From the NCBI RefSeq assembly GCF_003946205.1, contig NZ_RHOS01000004.1, forward strand, positions 62,001 to 126,000: a stretch of 64,000 nt of DNA, written 5' to 3'. Below, piece by piece: positions 8,367 through 17,689 of the stretch (position 1 is its first letter; each line of letters opens with the position of its first letter). Position numbers and translations under genes: made by a program. The notes below the pieces were generated by a model, which was given only the letters and a program-made list of their open reading frames with translations, was not told the DNA's origin and did no database searches. The DNA comes from Companilactobacillus keshanensis. GTDB lineage: Bacteria; Bacillota; Bacilli; Lactobacillales; Lactobacillaceae.

Positions 8367-8450
8367 CTTTATTTTAGTATTTCTTAATATTTATTTGTGT
8401 GTAGCAAGTTTTTAGTCAAAAGAAAATAAGAATAAGTAGGGATAAGTGAT

Positions 8451-9062
8451 ATGTCAACAAGGGGAATGTTAATCGTTCTATCAGGTCCATCCGGTGTGGG
8501 AAAAGGAACCGTTAGAAAAGCAATGGTAAAGAAGTCTTCAATCAGATTTGATTATTCTGTATCAATGACAACTAGAAATATGAGACCTGGAGAAGAAGAC
8601 GGTATCGATTACTATTTCCGGACTAATGAAGAGTTCGAAGAAGAAATTGAAAATGACGGAATGCTAGAATATGCCAAATATGTTGACCATTATTATGGAA
8701 CACCATTAAAATATGTTAATCAGAAGTTGGATGCTGGGATCGATGTTCTATTGGAAATTGAAGTTAACGGTGCTATGCAGGTTCGTGAGAAGATGCCTGA
8801 TGGTGTATTTATTTTCTTAACACCGCCGGACTTACCAAGTCTTCGTCGTCGTATTACACATCGTGGAACTGACGATGTAAAGACCATCGACAAACGAATG
8901 GAACAAGCAAAAAAAGAAATTGAAATGATGTCAAACTATGACTATGCCGTAGTTAATGATAAAATACCTAATGCAGTCAAAAAAATTGAAGGTATAATTA
9001 GAAGTGAACACTTAAGAGTGCCACGTGTAATTGACAAATATAAAAAAATAATAGGAGAATGA
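8451..9062 (+). CDS. gmk: Guanylate kinase
   Basis: The 203-residue enzyme phosphorylates GMP to GDP with ATP. The P-loop GPSGVGKG is at 12-19, with [18 protein letters not shown] (GMP binding) and [11 protein letters not shown] following. The ATG is preceded by GTAGGGATAAG. rpoZ starts four bases after the stop, as in Bacillus. It uses the purine nucleotides made by the pur operon at 34754-46057. Upstream lies the LexA-regulated divergent gene. Confidence 0.96.
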   Translation: MSTRGMLIVLSGPSGVGKGTVRKAMVKKSSIRFDYSVSMTTRNMRPGEEDGIDYYFRTNEEFEEEIENDGMLEYAKYVDHYYGTPLKYVNQKLDAGIDVLLEIEVNGAMQVREKMPDGVFIFLTPPDLPSLRRRITHRGTDDVKTIDKRMEQAKKEIEMMSNYDYAVVNDKIPNAVKKIEGIIRSEHLRVPRVIDKYKKIIGE

Positions 9063-9066
9063 TAAT

Positions 9067-9321
9067 ATGATTATTTATCCATCAATCGATAAACTATTAG
9101 ACCAAGTTGATTCAAGATATTCTTTGGCCGTTTTAGCAGCAAAACGTGCTCATCAACTAGAAGATGGTGATGTGGAACTACTTAACAAGTATGAATCACC
9201 AAGAACTATCGGAAAGGCTTTTGAAGAAATCGCCGACGATAAAATTGAAATTGATCCTAATTCAATTCTTCTTGAAAAAGAAGCCGAACGAGTTGAGGAA
9301 GAGAAAAAAGAAGAAAAATAG
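9067..9321 (+). CDS. rpoZ: RNA polymerase omega subunit
   Basis: This 84-residue protein has the omega pattern: [28 protein letters not shown] and [13 protein letters not shown], then a charged [15 protein letters not shown] tail. Omega helps assemble the beta' subunit. The tail is typical of lactobacilli. It follows gmk by four bases and is followed by a terminator. The coaBC gene next to rpoZ in Bacillus is not here. Confidence 0.95.
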   Translation: MIIYPSIDKLLDQVDSRYSLAVLAAKRAHQLEDGDVELLNKYESPRTIGKAFEEIADDKIEIDPNSILLEKEAERVEEEKKEEK

Positions 9322-9331
9322 TTTTAAAATT

Positions 9332-9372
9332 CCTTCACTGATTGTCTGAATGATAATTGTGAGGGTTTTTTA
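9332..9372 (+). terminator. Intrinsic terminator between rpoZ and priA
   Basis: A long imperfect stem (9332-9346 with 9351-9365: CCTTCAC pairs with GTGAGGG, ATTGTC with GATAAT) is followed by TTTTTT. It separates gmk-rpoZ from priA, which then needs read-through or a promoter in 9366-9395 that I could not define. Confidence 0.7.
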
Positions 9373-9397
9373 TTTATTGTGTAGGTGAAGTTAATTT

Positions 9398-11803
9398 ATG
9401 ACAGTTGCAGAAGTGATTGTTGATGTGCCAACAATGCAAACTAATCGTCCTTTTGAATACGATGTTCCAAGCAACTTGTCAGAAGTTGTTGAACCGGGGA
9501 TGCGTGTTGAAGTGCCTTTTGGACGTGGTAAACGAAAAATTCAAGGTTTCGTAATGAAGCTGAAGAATACTAGTGATTTTAAAGGAAAATTAAAGCCGAT
9601 CGATCGAGTTATTGATCTTCGGCCTGTTTTGTCGTCTGAAATGCTGGATTTATCGTCTTGGTTAGCAAATAGAACCTATTCATTTCAAATATCGTGTTTG
9701 CAGACAATGTTACCAAATGTTATGCGGGCTAAATACCACCAGTTAGTTATTCCTAAAGATGATGATGATTCTGAGAATCAGAAATTATTTCAAGGACAGG
9801 ATAATATAGAAGTAACTAGTCAAATGAGTGATGAAACGATTCGATTGATCAATCGTTTGAAACGTCAAGATAAAGTTGAAATTGAATATGTTGTAGAAAA
9901 CAAAGCTAGTCAGATCAAACGTCAAGCTATAACGACTACTTTGAATCCGATTCAATTACGTGAAAAACGCAATGAATTGAGATCAAATGCCAAGGCTCAA
10001 TTAAAATTAGTAAATTATTTAATAGATAATTTAAATAATTTACCAATTGAATTGAGTACTTTATCTTCAGAGGGGATAAATCGTGCAGCTATTAAAACAG
10101 CAGAAAAAAATGATATTTTGTCAGTTGTTGAAGTAACAAAGAGAAGAAAACCAGTAGGTGTCACGCCTGAAAAAACTACCAAGATGGACCTGTCAGAAGA
10201 GCAATCTCAGGCAGTAGATCAAATCAATCAGGCCATAGATTCTAAAGAAGCTAAGACATTTTTGATTGAAGGCGTTACTGGTAGCGGTAAGACAGAAGTT
10301 TATTTACAAACTATTGATCGAGCCGTAACTGAAAATAAAACTGCGTTGATGTTAGTTCCGGAAATTTCACTTACGCCACAGATGGTTAATCGAGTAACTG
10401 GCCGTTTTGGCAATAAAGTTGCTGTCCTTCACAGTGGTTTATCCAGTGGTGAAAGGTACGACGAATGGACACGAATCGAAAATGGTAGTGTACAAGTGGT
10501 TGTAGGGGCTCGTAGTGCAATCTTTGCTCCACTAAAGAATATTGGCCTGATTATCATTGATGAGGAGCATGAGGCCAGTTATAAGCAAGATGACAATCCC
10601 AGATATCATGCTCGAGACGTTGCTTTGTGGAGAGCTAAGAAACATAATTGTCCAGTTGTTTTGGGAAGTGCAACGCCAAGCTTAGAATCTCGTGCCCGTG
10701 CTCAAAAGGGAGTGTATCAGTTAATTAATATGAAAAAACGTATCAATCAACAGCCACTACCCCATGTTCAAATAGTTGATATGCGTGATTCTGAGAATTC
10801 AGCTGTTAAAGGTGATTTATCACCTTTATTGCAAGATAAGCTTTGGCGAGTTTTAAAACGTCACGAACAGGCGATCATCCTTTTGAATCGAAGAGGTTAT
10901 TCATCTTTTATGATGTGTCGTGAATGCGGATTTGTTTTGAAATGCCCTAATTGCGATGTTTCATTAACGTATCATAAGGATCTGGGAAAAATGAAGTGTC
11001 ACTATTGTGGTCACGAAGAAGAAGTACCAGAAACGTGTCCCCAATGTCATAGTAAAAAAATTGGCTTTTATGGAACTGGAACACAGAACTTGGAACGTCA
11101 ATTAAACGAATTATTGCCAGAAGCACGTATTTTACGGATGGATGTTGATACTACACGCAGAAAGGGTGCGCATGCTAAAATATTGAAGCAATTTGGTGAT
11201 CAAAATGCCGATATTTTACTTGGCACACAGATGATTGCTAAAGGATTGGATTTTCCAAACGTTACTTTAGTAGGGGTAGTTAATGCTGATACTACCTTGA
11301 GCCTGTCCGATTATCGAGCAAGTGAACGAACTTTTCAATTGCTGACACAAGCTAGTGGTCGAGCTGGTAGGGCTGATAAATCAGGTAATGTAATAATCCA
11401 AACCTTTAATCCTGATCATTATGCGATAAAGGATGCAGCCGTTCAGGATTATGAAACTTTTTACAAACAAGAAATGTATTTGCGTCATCAGGCAAACTAT
11501 ACGCCGTATTACTTTACGACTTTGATCAGTGTTTCTCATAAAGATGAGGGCCAAACTTTGAAACAGGCCTATTGGCTGAAACGTCAATTGACAACGGCTC
11601 TGTCTGACAGTGCAATCCTGCTAGGACCAAGTCCTACAATGGTTTCTCGAAAACAAAATAAGTATTATTATCAAATTATTGTAAAATATAAGCATGAACC
11701 AAAATTACATCAAAAACTGCTCGAAATATTAAATGATACACAAGCAGATACAAAAAAAGGGTTCACCGTCGCTATCGACAATGAGCCGCAACATATTGAT
11801 TAA
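9398..11803 (+). CDS. priA: Primosomal protein N' (replication restart helicase PriA)
   Basis: The 801-residue superfamily 2 helicase reloads the replisome at stalled forks. The N-terminal DNA-binding domain covers about 1-110; Walker A GVTGSGKT is 292-299; DEEH is 388-391. Eight zinc-binding cysteines lie at 507, 510, 516, 519, 534, 537, 547 and 550, all present. GTQMIAKGLDFPNVTLVGV and the SGRAGRADKSG region form the second helicase lobe. ATG 9398 has AGGTGAAG upstream. fmt follows 13 bases later; the def (deformylase) gene usually between them in Bacillus is missing here. Confidence 0.97.
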   Translation: MTVAEVIVDVPTMQTNRPFEYDVPSNLSEVVEPGMRVEVPFGRGKRKIQGFVMKLKNTSDFKGKLKPIDRVIDLRPVLSSEMLDLSSWLANRTYSFQISCLQTMLPNVMRAKYHQLVIPKDDDDSENQKLFQGQDNIEVTSQMSDETIRLINRLKRQDKVEIEYVVENKASQIKRQAITTTLNPIQLREKRNELRSNAKAQLKLVNYLIDNLNNLPIELSTLSSEGINRAAIKTAEKNDILSVVEVTKRRKPVGVTPEKTTKMDLSEEQSQAVDQINQAIDSKEAKTFLIEGVTGSGKTEVYLQTIDRAVTENKTALMLVPEISLTPQMVNRVTGRFGNKVAVLHSGLSSGERYDEWTRIENGSVQVVVGARSAIFAPLKNIGLIIIDEEHEASYKQDDNPRYHARDVALWRAKKHNCPVVLGSATPSLESRARAQKGVYQLINMKKRINQQPLPHVQIVDMRDSENSAVKGDLSPLLQDKLWRVLKRHEQAIILLNRRGYSSFMMCRECGFVLKCPNCDVSLTYHKDLGKMKCHYCGHEEEVPETCPQCHSKKIGFYGTGTQNLERQLNELLPEARILRMDVDTTRRKGAHAKILKQFGDQNADILLGTQMIAKGLDFPNVTLVGVVNADTTLSLSDYRASERTFQLLTQASGRAGRADKSGNVIIQTFNPDHYAIKDAAVQDYETFYKQEMYLRHQANYTPYYFTTLISVSHKDEGQTLKQAYWLKRQLTTALSDSAILLGPSPTMVSRKQNKYYYQIIVKYKHEPKLHQKLLEILNDTQADTKKGFTVAIDNEPQHID

Positions 11804-11816
11804 GGAGCATAATTAA

Positions 11817-12773
11817 ATGACAAGTGTAATATTCTTAGGTACACCAGAATTTTCGGCTACGGTTTTAAAGGGACTTTTAAAAACAGATTATGAAATTAAA
11901 GCAATCGTAACTCAACCGGATAAACCAGTTGGACGGAAGCAAAGGCTGCAAAAGAGTCCAGTAAAATTGATTGCAGAAGAAGAGAATATCAAACTATATC
12001 AACCAGCTAAACTTTCAGGAAGTCCAGAAGTTGAAGAATTAAAGGCATTGAATGTAGATTTGATCATTACAGCCGCTTTTGGACAATTCTTGCCAACATC
12101 TTTTTTAAACTCTGCTAAAGTTGCCGCAATAAATGTTCACGGTTCACTTTTACCTAAATATCGTGGTGGGGCACCCATTCAGTGGTCAATCATGAATGGT
12201 GATAAAGAAACCGGTATTACTATCATGTACATGGTCAAGGCAATGGATGCTGGTGATATTATCAGTCAGGAGAAGGTTGCTATCACACCAGAAGATGACA
12301 ATGGTTCAATCTTTGACAAAATGGCAATCGTTGGTCGAGACTTATTGATCGAAACTATTCCTCATATCCTGGATAATACAATCAAACCTATTAAACAAGA
12401 GGAAGATCAAGTTGTTTTCTCACCTAATATATCTAAGGAACAAGAAAAGCTAGATTTTACACAATCTGCTGAACAGATTTTTAATCATATCAGAGCTTTA
12501 AGCCCAGATCCTGGTGCTTGGGAAATGTTCAATGGTCAAAGGACTAAATTTTATAAGAGTGAAGTGGTTGCCATTGATACAGATCAAGCAGCTGGAACTG
12601 TTTTTGAAACTGGAAAGAAAAAGTTAGTTGTTGTTGCTGGTGATAAGCAGGGTCTTTCAATCAAAAAGATTCAACCAGCAGGTAAAAAGGTTATGGATAT
12701 TACCAACTATATGAATGGTTTAGGCAGTAATTTAGAAAAAGGACAAATTGTGGTCAATACAAATGAAAAATAA
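11817..12773 (+). CDS. fmt: Methionyl-tRNA formyltransferase
   Basis: The 318-residue enzyme transfers formyl from 10-formyl-THF to Met-tRNAfMet. The signature SLLPKYRGGAP is at 110-120; catalytic Asn106, His108 and Asp147 (MDAGD) are in place; a C-terminal OB-like domain follows from about 210. AAGGAGCATAA precedes the ATG. Its end overlaps the start of rsmB, so translation is coupled. Confidence 0.96.
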   Translation: MTSVIFLGTPEFSATVLKGLLKTDYEIKAIVTQPDKPVGRKQRLQKSPVKLIAEEENIKLYQPAKLSGSPEVEELKALNVDLIITAAFGQFLPTSFLNSAKVAAINVHGSLLPKYRGGAPIQWSIMNGDKETGITIMYMVKAMDAGDIISQEKVAITPEDDNGSIFDKMAIVGRDLLIETIPHILDNTIKPIKQEEDQVVFSPNISKEQEKLDFTQSAEQIFNHIRALSPDPGAWEMFNGQRTKFYKSEVVAIDTDQAAGTVFETGKKKLVVVAGDKQGLSIKKIQPAGKKVMDITNYMNGLGSNLEKGQIVVNTNEK

Positions 12774-14073
12774 TCCTCGTGCAGTAGCAGTGGAAGCATT
12801 AACTAGAATCTTACAAAATAAAGCATATTCAAATATTGAAATTAGTAACTTGTTACAACGTTCAGATATGTCAAATGTCGATTCAAGATTGATGACCAAT
12901 ATTGTTTATGGCGTTTTACAAAATATGTATGTGCTTAAATATCAATTAGAGCCATATCTTAAAGATAAAACAGTTAAACCTTGGATCATGAATCTTTTGA
13001 TGAGTGCCATCTATCAGATGCATTATTTGGATAAAATTCCAGATCATGCCGTCCTAAATGAATCGACTGAAATTGCTAAACAAAATGGAAGTATCGGTTT
13101 AGCCAAGTTAGTAACTGGTGTTTTAAGAAATTATCAGCGTCATGGTTTTAAAGATCTACCAGTAGGCCATGGTGAAGAAGATTTGAGCATCCGTTACAGT
13201 ACACCATTATGGTTGGTAAAACTCTTGATCAAACAACAAGGCATCAATAAAACCATTGAAATTTTGGAATCGATCAATCAGCCTTCACATGTTTCTATCC
13301 GTGTAAATACTAATAAAGTAAGTGTGAAAGATTTGAAGAGCCGTTTAGAAGAATTAGATTTTGAGGTTGAAAATAGTCGTATTTCACCAGTTGGTTTAAC
13401 ACTTAATAGTGGTAATTTGTTTGATACACCAGAATTCCGAGAAGGATTATTCACAATTCAAGATGAAAGCTCAATGTTAGTTGCACCAGCTTTAGATTTG
13501 AAGCCTGATGATCAAGTTTTGGATACATGTGCCGCACCAGGTGGTAAAACGACGCATATCGCCAGTTATTTAAAAGATGGTCGCGTTACTGCTTTAGATA
13601 TTCATGAACGCAAAACAAAATTAATTCGAGAAAATGGTCAGAGACTGGGTTATAAGGATATAATACAGACGAAAGCTATGGACGCTAGAAAAGCTAAAGA
13701 TGTCTTTGCTGCCCAGAGCTTTGATAAGATTTTGGTGGATGCCCCTTGTTCAGGACTTGGACTAATTAGAAGAAAACCTGAATTGCGTTATTTTAGGGAG
13801 TTTGAAGATCTGCTAAATTTGCAAAAGATTCAACTCGATATCCTGAATAGTATCAGTGATTTATTAAAGGTAGATGGTAGATTAGTTTTTAGTACGTGTA
13901 CTTTTGATGATGAAGAAAATGAAGCAATTGTTACGGAATTTTTGAATAATCACAAAAACTATGAATTGGTTTCAATAAAAAATGACCTGTCTAATGAAGA
14001 TACTATAAAGTTATTCCCTAGTGATTATTTCACCGATGGATTCTTTATAGCAGCGTTTAGGCGAAAAAATTAA
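12763..14073 (+). CDS. rsmB: 16S rRNA (cytosine(967)-C5)-methyltransferase RsmB
   Basis: The 436-residue protein has an N-terminal NusB-like RNA-binding domain (about 1-140) and a Rossmann methyltransferase domain with LDTCAAPGGKTTHIA (around 252-266), VDAPCSGLGLIRRKPEL (around 324) and STCTFDDEENE (around 376); both catalytic cysteines are seen. ATG 12763 fits the family start (NNPRAVAVEALTRIL). TTG 12748 is in frame and has AAAGGA at better spacing, so a start five codons earlier is possible. Overlaps fmt by 11 bases. rlmN, the usual next gene in Bacillus, is absent. Confidence 0.94.
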   Translation: MKNNPRAVAVEALTRILQNKAYSNIEISNLLQRSDMSNVDSRLMTNIVYGVLQNMYVLKYQLEPYLKDKTVKPWIMNLLMSAIYQMHYLDKIPDHAVLNESTEIAKQNGSIGLAKLVTGVLRNYQRHGFKDLPVGHGEEDLSIRYSTPLWLVKLLIKQQGINKTIEILESINQPSHVSIRVNTNKVSVKDLKSRLEELDFEVENSRISPVGLTLNSGNLFDTPEFREGLFTIQDESSMLVAPALDLKPDDQVLDTCAAPGGKTTHIASYLKDGRVTALDIHERKTKLIRENGQRLGYKDIIQTKAMDARKAKDVFAAQSFDKILVDAPCSGLGLIRRKPELRYFREFEDLLNLQKIQLDILNSISDLLKVDGRLVFSTCTFDDEENEAIVTEFLNNHKNYELVSIKNDLSNEDTIKLFPSDYFTDGFFIAAFRRKN

Positions 14074-14089
14074 TGAGGTAAAGTTGGAT

Positions 14090-14833
14090 ATGGATTACGC
14101 GTTATTAACCGACGTCGGTAAATTAAGAAAAAATAATCAAGATTATGTAAATGTATTTAAGAATAAAAAAGATGTCATATTCGGTATCGTTGCTGACGGT
14201 ATGGGAGGACATCGTGGTGGTGATGTTGCTTCAGACATGGCAGTCTCCCACTTGGGACACAATTTCGAACAGTCAGATATCAATGATTTAGATGATTTAC
14301 GTGAATGGATCATCAAAGAAATAAGTAAAGAGAATGATCGAATAGTTTCTGTTTCAAATCAGTTCGATGATTTGAATGGTATGGGAACAACTATGGTCGG
14401 TGTATTTTTTGTCGATAAGAAAATGATGGTAGTAAATGTCGGCGACTCACGTTGTTATATCTACCATGATAAAAAATTAGAACAACTCAGTGTTGATCAT
14501 TCTTTAGTTCATGAATTATTAGAGACTGGACAAATTAGTCCTGAAGAGGCCGAGAATCATCCGCAAAAGAATATTATTACTCAAACATTGGGTGTTTCTC
14601 AGACTGTTCAACCACGAATCAAAAATTTTAATCTTATCAATGATGCCATTATTCTTTTATGTACTGACGGGCTTACCAATATGGTTCCTGAAAAGGAAAT
14701 AAAAAAAATATTGAGTGAGAAAATTAGTTTAGACGCTAAATGTCATATTCTGATCGATAAAGCTAATCAGGCTGGTGGTAGAGATAACATCACTGCTTTA
14801 CTTTTTGCCTCGGGAAATGGAGGTAATAAGTAA
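14090..14833 (+). CDS. stp: PP2C-type Ser/Thr phosphatase (Stp/PrpC)
   Basis: The 247-residue PPM phosphatase shows all metal-binding motifs: TDVGKLRKNNQD, VADGMGGHRGGDVAS, GMGTTMVGV, NVGDSRCYI, CTDGLTN and GGRDNITALL. It removes phosphates placed by PrkC, encoded directly downstream with no gap. ATG 14090 fits the family N-terminus and has GAGGT ten bases upstream; TTG 14084 is too close to that site. Confidence 0.94.
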   Translation: MDYALLTDVGKLRKNNQDYVNVFKNKKDVIFGIVADGMGGHRGGDVASDMAVSHLGHNFEQSDINDLDDLREWIIKEISKENDRIVSVSNQFDDLNGMGTTMVGVFFVDKKMMVVNVGDSRCYIYHDKKLEQLSVDHSLVHELLETGQISPEEAENHPQKNIITQTLGVSQTVQPRIKNFNLINDAIILLCTDGLTNMVPEKEIKKILSEKISLDAKCHILIDKANQAGGRDNITALLFASGNGGNK

Positions 14834-16783
14834 ATGGACAAAGGTTACCTTGTTGGTGGCCGTTATGAGATCTTAGGTACGCTTGGCGAAGGCGGAATGG
14901 CTAATGTTTATTTAGCAAATGATATAAGACTCAACAGAAAAGTTGCTGTTAAGGCTTTGAGATATGATCTTCAAGATGATGAGTCTGTTCAGAGAAGATT
15001 TGGACGTGAAGCTAAAGCTACCAGTGGTCTTTCAAGCCCTAATATTGTTAACGTTTTGGATGTTGGCAATGATCATGGGATTCAATTCATTGTAATTGAA
15101 TATGTTGACGGTCCTAATTTAAAGAGATATATCAAAACACATTTTCCGATTCCTTATCATGAAGTCGTTGATATCATGGAACAAATTTGTTCAGCAGTAA
15201 CGACTGCTCATGATCATGGGATAATTCATCGTGATTTGAAACCAGAGAATATTTTAGTAGACGAAGCTAAAGATCCGATACAAGTTAAAGTATCAGATTT
15301 TGGAATAGCCTTGGCATTGAGTGATCAGTCAATAACAAGAACTAATTCATTATTAGGATCAGTTCACTATATGTCACCGGAACAGATTCGTGGAAAATCT
15401 GCCACAGTATTGTCTGATATTTATGCCTTGGGAATCATTTTATTTGAATTATTGGCTAAGCACGTACCATTTACAGGAGATACAGCTGTATCTGTTGCTC
15501 TAAAGCATTCTAAGGAAGATATTCCTGATCTACATGCAATTGATCACAATATTCCACAACCCTTGGAGAATGTAGTTTTAAAGGCAACAGCTAAAGATCC
15601 AGAAGAACGTTACCAATCAGTAAAAGAAATGTATGAAGATATTAGTACTTGTTTACTCCCGGAACGAGCTAATGAACCTAAATTCATTCCAGTAGTTCAT
15701 AATAATCTGGAAGAAACTAAGGTTATGGAACCGCTGAGGGATGTGGATCAGGACAAACCTGCCAAAAAGAAAAATAGCAAACGCAAAAAGATAATGTGGA
15801 TGTCTATTATTCCAATTTTATTGTTGCTGTTTTTGATTTTTGCAATTGTTCGCGGAAGCGCTGAAACATCTGTACCAGATCTGAACAATTTAACGATCAA
15901 ACAGGCCACGGTCATGCTTAAAGGTTCAAACCTGCAGGTAGGTTCTGTTTCTAAGGAAAATGATGACGATATAATTGCTGGACATGTTATTAAGTCAATA
16001 CCGGCCAAGGGTCTCAAATTGAAAAATAATGCAAAAGTTAACTTAGTTGTCAGTTTGGGAGCCACATACTACAAGATGCCAAAGGTCACTGGTAAACAGT
16101 ATTCCGAAGTATCTGATGGTTTGAAAAAACGTGGGTTCAGTATTCATTTGAAATATAAATCTACCAATGACTATTCCGCAGGAGTGGTTATGAAGCAAAG
16201 CATTACGGCTGGTAGTAAGGTTATTGCTAAGAAAAAGAAATTGGTCTTAACGATTGCTAAAACACCAACTGTAAAGAAAAAATCTTATAAAGTACGTGAT
16301 TTGTCGGGATACAATCTTAAGAGTATTCAGGATTATGCCGATGAGATAGATGCCGTATTGGATGTTACATATCAGTATTCTGATACTGTTGCGTCTGGAG
16401 TTTTGATTTCTCAAACACCAACAGCAGGAAGTAACATAACTCAAGGAGCTACATTGTCAGTTGTAATGTCTAAGGGTAAGGACGAAAGCGATAGTAACAG
16501 TTCTGACACCGATAAAGATAACAATGACAGCGATAGTGATTCAAATACAAAAAATGTAACAAAAGATGTTCAAATACCATTTGATGACAGCGGTGGTAGC
16601 AGTAATACAGTCACAATCTATATTGGAGATTCTACACATAGTATTAGTAATCCTTATAAGACGATGACAATTACACAAACAACATCAACAACATTGAATT
16701 TCAATTTAAAGAGTGGTCAAACGGGTACTTATAATATCGTTCGTGACAATCAAACGATTGCGACTGGCTCAGTAAGCGGGTAG
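14834..16783 (+). CDS. prkC: PASTA-domain Ser/Thr protein kinase (PrkC/PknB)
   Basis: The 649-residue membrane kinase senses peptidoglycan fragments or lipid II and adjusts cell-wall and growth processes. The kinase domain covers about 1-275: GEGGMANVY (18-26), Lys40, HRDLKPEN (132-139), DFG (155-157), activation loop 160-185. A basic stretch precedes one membrane helix (320-339). Outside are three PASTA repeats (about 346-408, 413-475, 485-547), an Asp/Ser-rich linker (548-575) and a 75-residue beta-rich C-terminal domain (576-649) that I do not recognise. Starts on the base after the stp stop; rsgA follows at once. Confidence 0.96.
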   Translation: MDKGYLVGGRYEILGTLGEGGMANVYLANDIRLNRKVAVKALRYDLQDDESVQRRFGREAKATSGLSSPNIVNVLDVGNDHGIQFIVIEYVDGPNLKRYIKTHFPIPYHEVVDIMEQICSAVTTAHDHGIIHRDLKPENILVDEAKDPIQVKVSDFGIALALSDQSITRTNSLLGSVHYMSPEQIRGKSATVLSDIYALGIILFELLAKHVPFTGDTAVSVALKHSKEDIPDLHAIDHNIPQPLENVVLKATAKDPEERYQSVKEMYEDISTCLLPERANEPKFIPVVHNNLEETKVMEPLRDVDQDKPAKKKNSKRKKIMWMSIIPILLLLFLIFAIVRGSAETSVPDLNNLTIKQATVMLKGSNLQVGSVSKENDDDIIAGHVIKSIPAKGLKLKNNAKVNLVVSLGATYYKMPKVTGKQYSEVSDGLKKRGFSIHLKYKSTNDYSAGVVMKQSITAGSKVIAKKKKLVLTIAKTPTVKKKSYKVRDLSGYNLKSIQDYADEIDAVLDVTYQYSDTVASGVLISQTPTAGSNITQGATLSVVMSKGKDESDSNSSDTDKDNNDSDSDSNTKNVTKDVQIPFDDSGGSSNTVTIYIGDSTHSISNPYKTMTITQTTSTTLNFNLKSGQTGTYNIVRDNQTIATGSVSG

Positions 16784-16786
16784 TAA

Positions 16787-17677
16787 ATGGAAAGAGAAGG
16801 AAGAATTATCAAATCAATCAGTGGATTTTATGATGTTTTGGATCATGAGAGTCACGAATTGGTAAGAACTAGAGCACGAGGTAATTTTAGAAAACGCAAG
16901 ATCAAACCGATCGTAGGTGACATGGTTACTTATGAAGCTAGTGGAGATCTTGGCTATATTCTAAAAATAGAAGATCGAGAAAATAGTCTTGTTCGTCCAC
17001 CAATAGCTAATATTGATCAAGCCATTGTGGTAACTTCGGCTGTAGAACCTAATTTTTCTAGTAATCTATTAGATAAAATTTTGGTAAATATCGAACATAA
17101 TGACATTAAACCATTGATTTATTTAACTAAAACGGATCTATTGGATGATAAAAAGTATGCTGATCTTAAAGTGGTTTTAGATGGATACCGTAAAGCGGGC
17201 TATGTTGTATTTGATGAGCGAGATAGTTACAGTGATGATCAAGTTCAAGATTTGATAAGACATTTTTCTGATAAGATAACCGTCTTTACCGGTCAATCAG
17301 GTGCTGGTAAATCAACGTTACTTAACCACATTGACCCAGAGTTAGGATTAGCTACGGCAGAAATTTCTCAGACTTTGAATCGTGGTAAACATACAACTAG
17401 ACAGGTTTCCTTATTTAATATAGAAGGTGGGTTAGTTGCCGATACACCAGGATTTTCATCATTAGAATTGATTGAGATAGATCAAGAAGAATTGCCAACG
17501 CTTTTTCCAGAATTTGTTGAATACAGTGGTGAATGTCAATTTAGAGGTTGTCACCATGTCAATGAACCTAACTGCAAAGTCAAAGAAATGGTCGAAGATG
17601 GTACAATCATGAAAAGTCGTTATGATGATTATTTGTACTTTTTAAATGAAATAAATTCTTACAAGAAAAAATATTAA
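16787..17677 (+). CDS. rsgA: Ribosome small subunit-dependent GTPase A
   Basis: The 296-residue circularly permuted GTPase matures the 30S subunit. An N-terminal OB fold (about 1-65) precedes the G domain in the permuted order: TKTD (G4, 114-117), GQSGAGKS (G1, 169-176), DTPG (G3, 219-222). The zinc motif has Cys250, Cys255, His257 and Cys263. It starts three bases after the prkC stop. In Firmicutes RsgA is a substrate of the upstream kinase. Confidence 0.96.
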   Translation: MEREGRIIKSISGFYDVLDHESHELVRTRARGNFRKRKIKPIVGDMVTYEASGDLGYILKIEDRENSLVRPPIANIDQAIVVTSAVEPNFSSNLLDKILVNIEHNDIKPLIYLTKTDLLDDKKYADLKVVLDGYRKAGYVVFDERDSYSDDQVQDLIRHFSDKITVFTGQSGAGKSTLLNHIDPELGLATAEISQTLNRGKHTTRQVSLFNIEGGLVADTPGFSSLELIEIDQEELPTLFPEFVEYSGECQFRGCHHVNEPNCKVKEMVEDGTIMKSRYDDYLYFLNEINSYKKKY

Positions 17678-17689
17678 GGAGTGTTTTTA

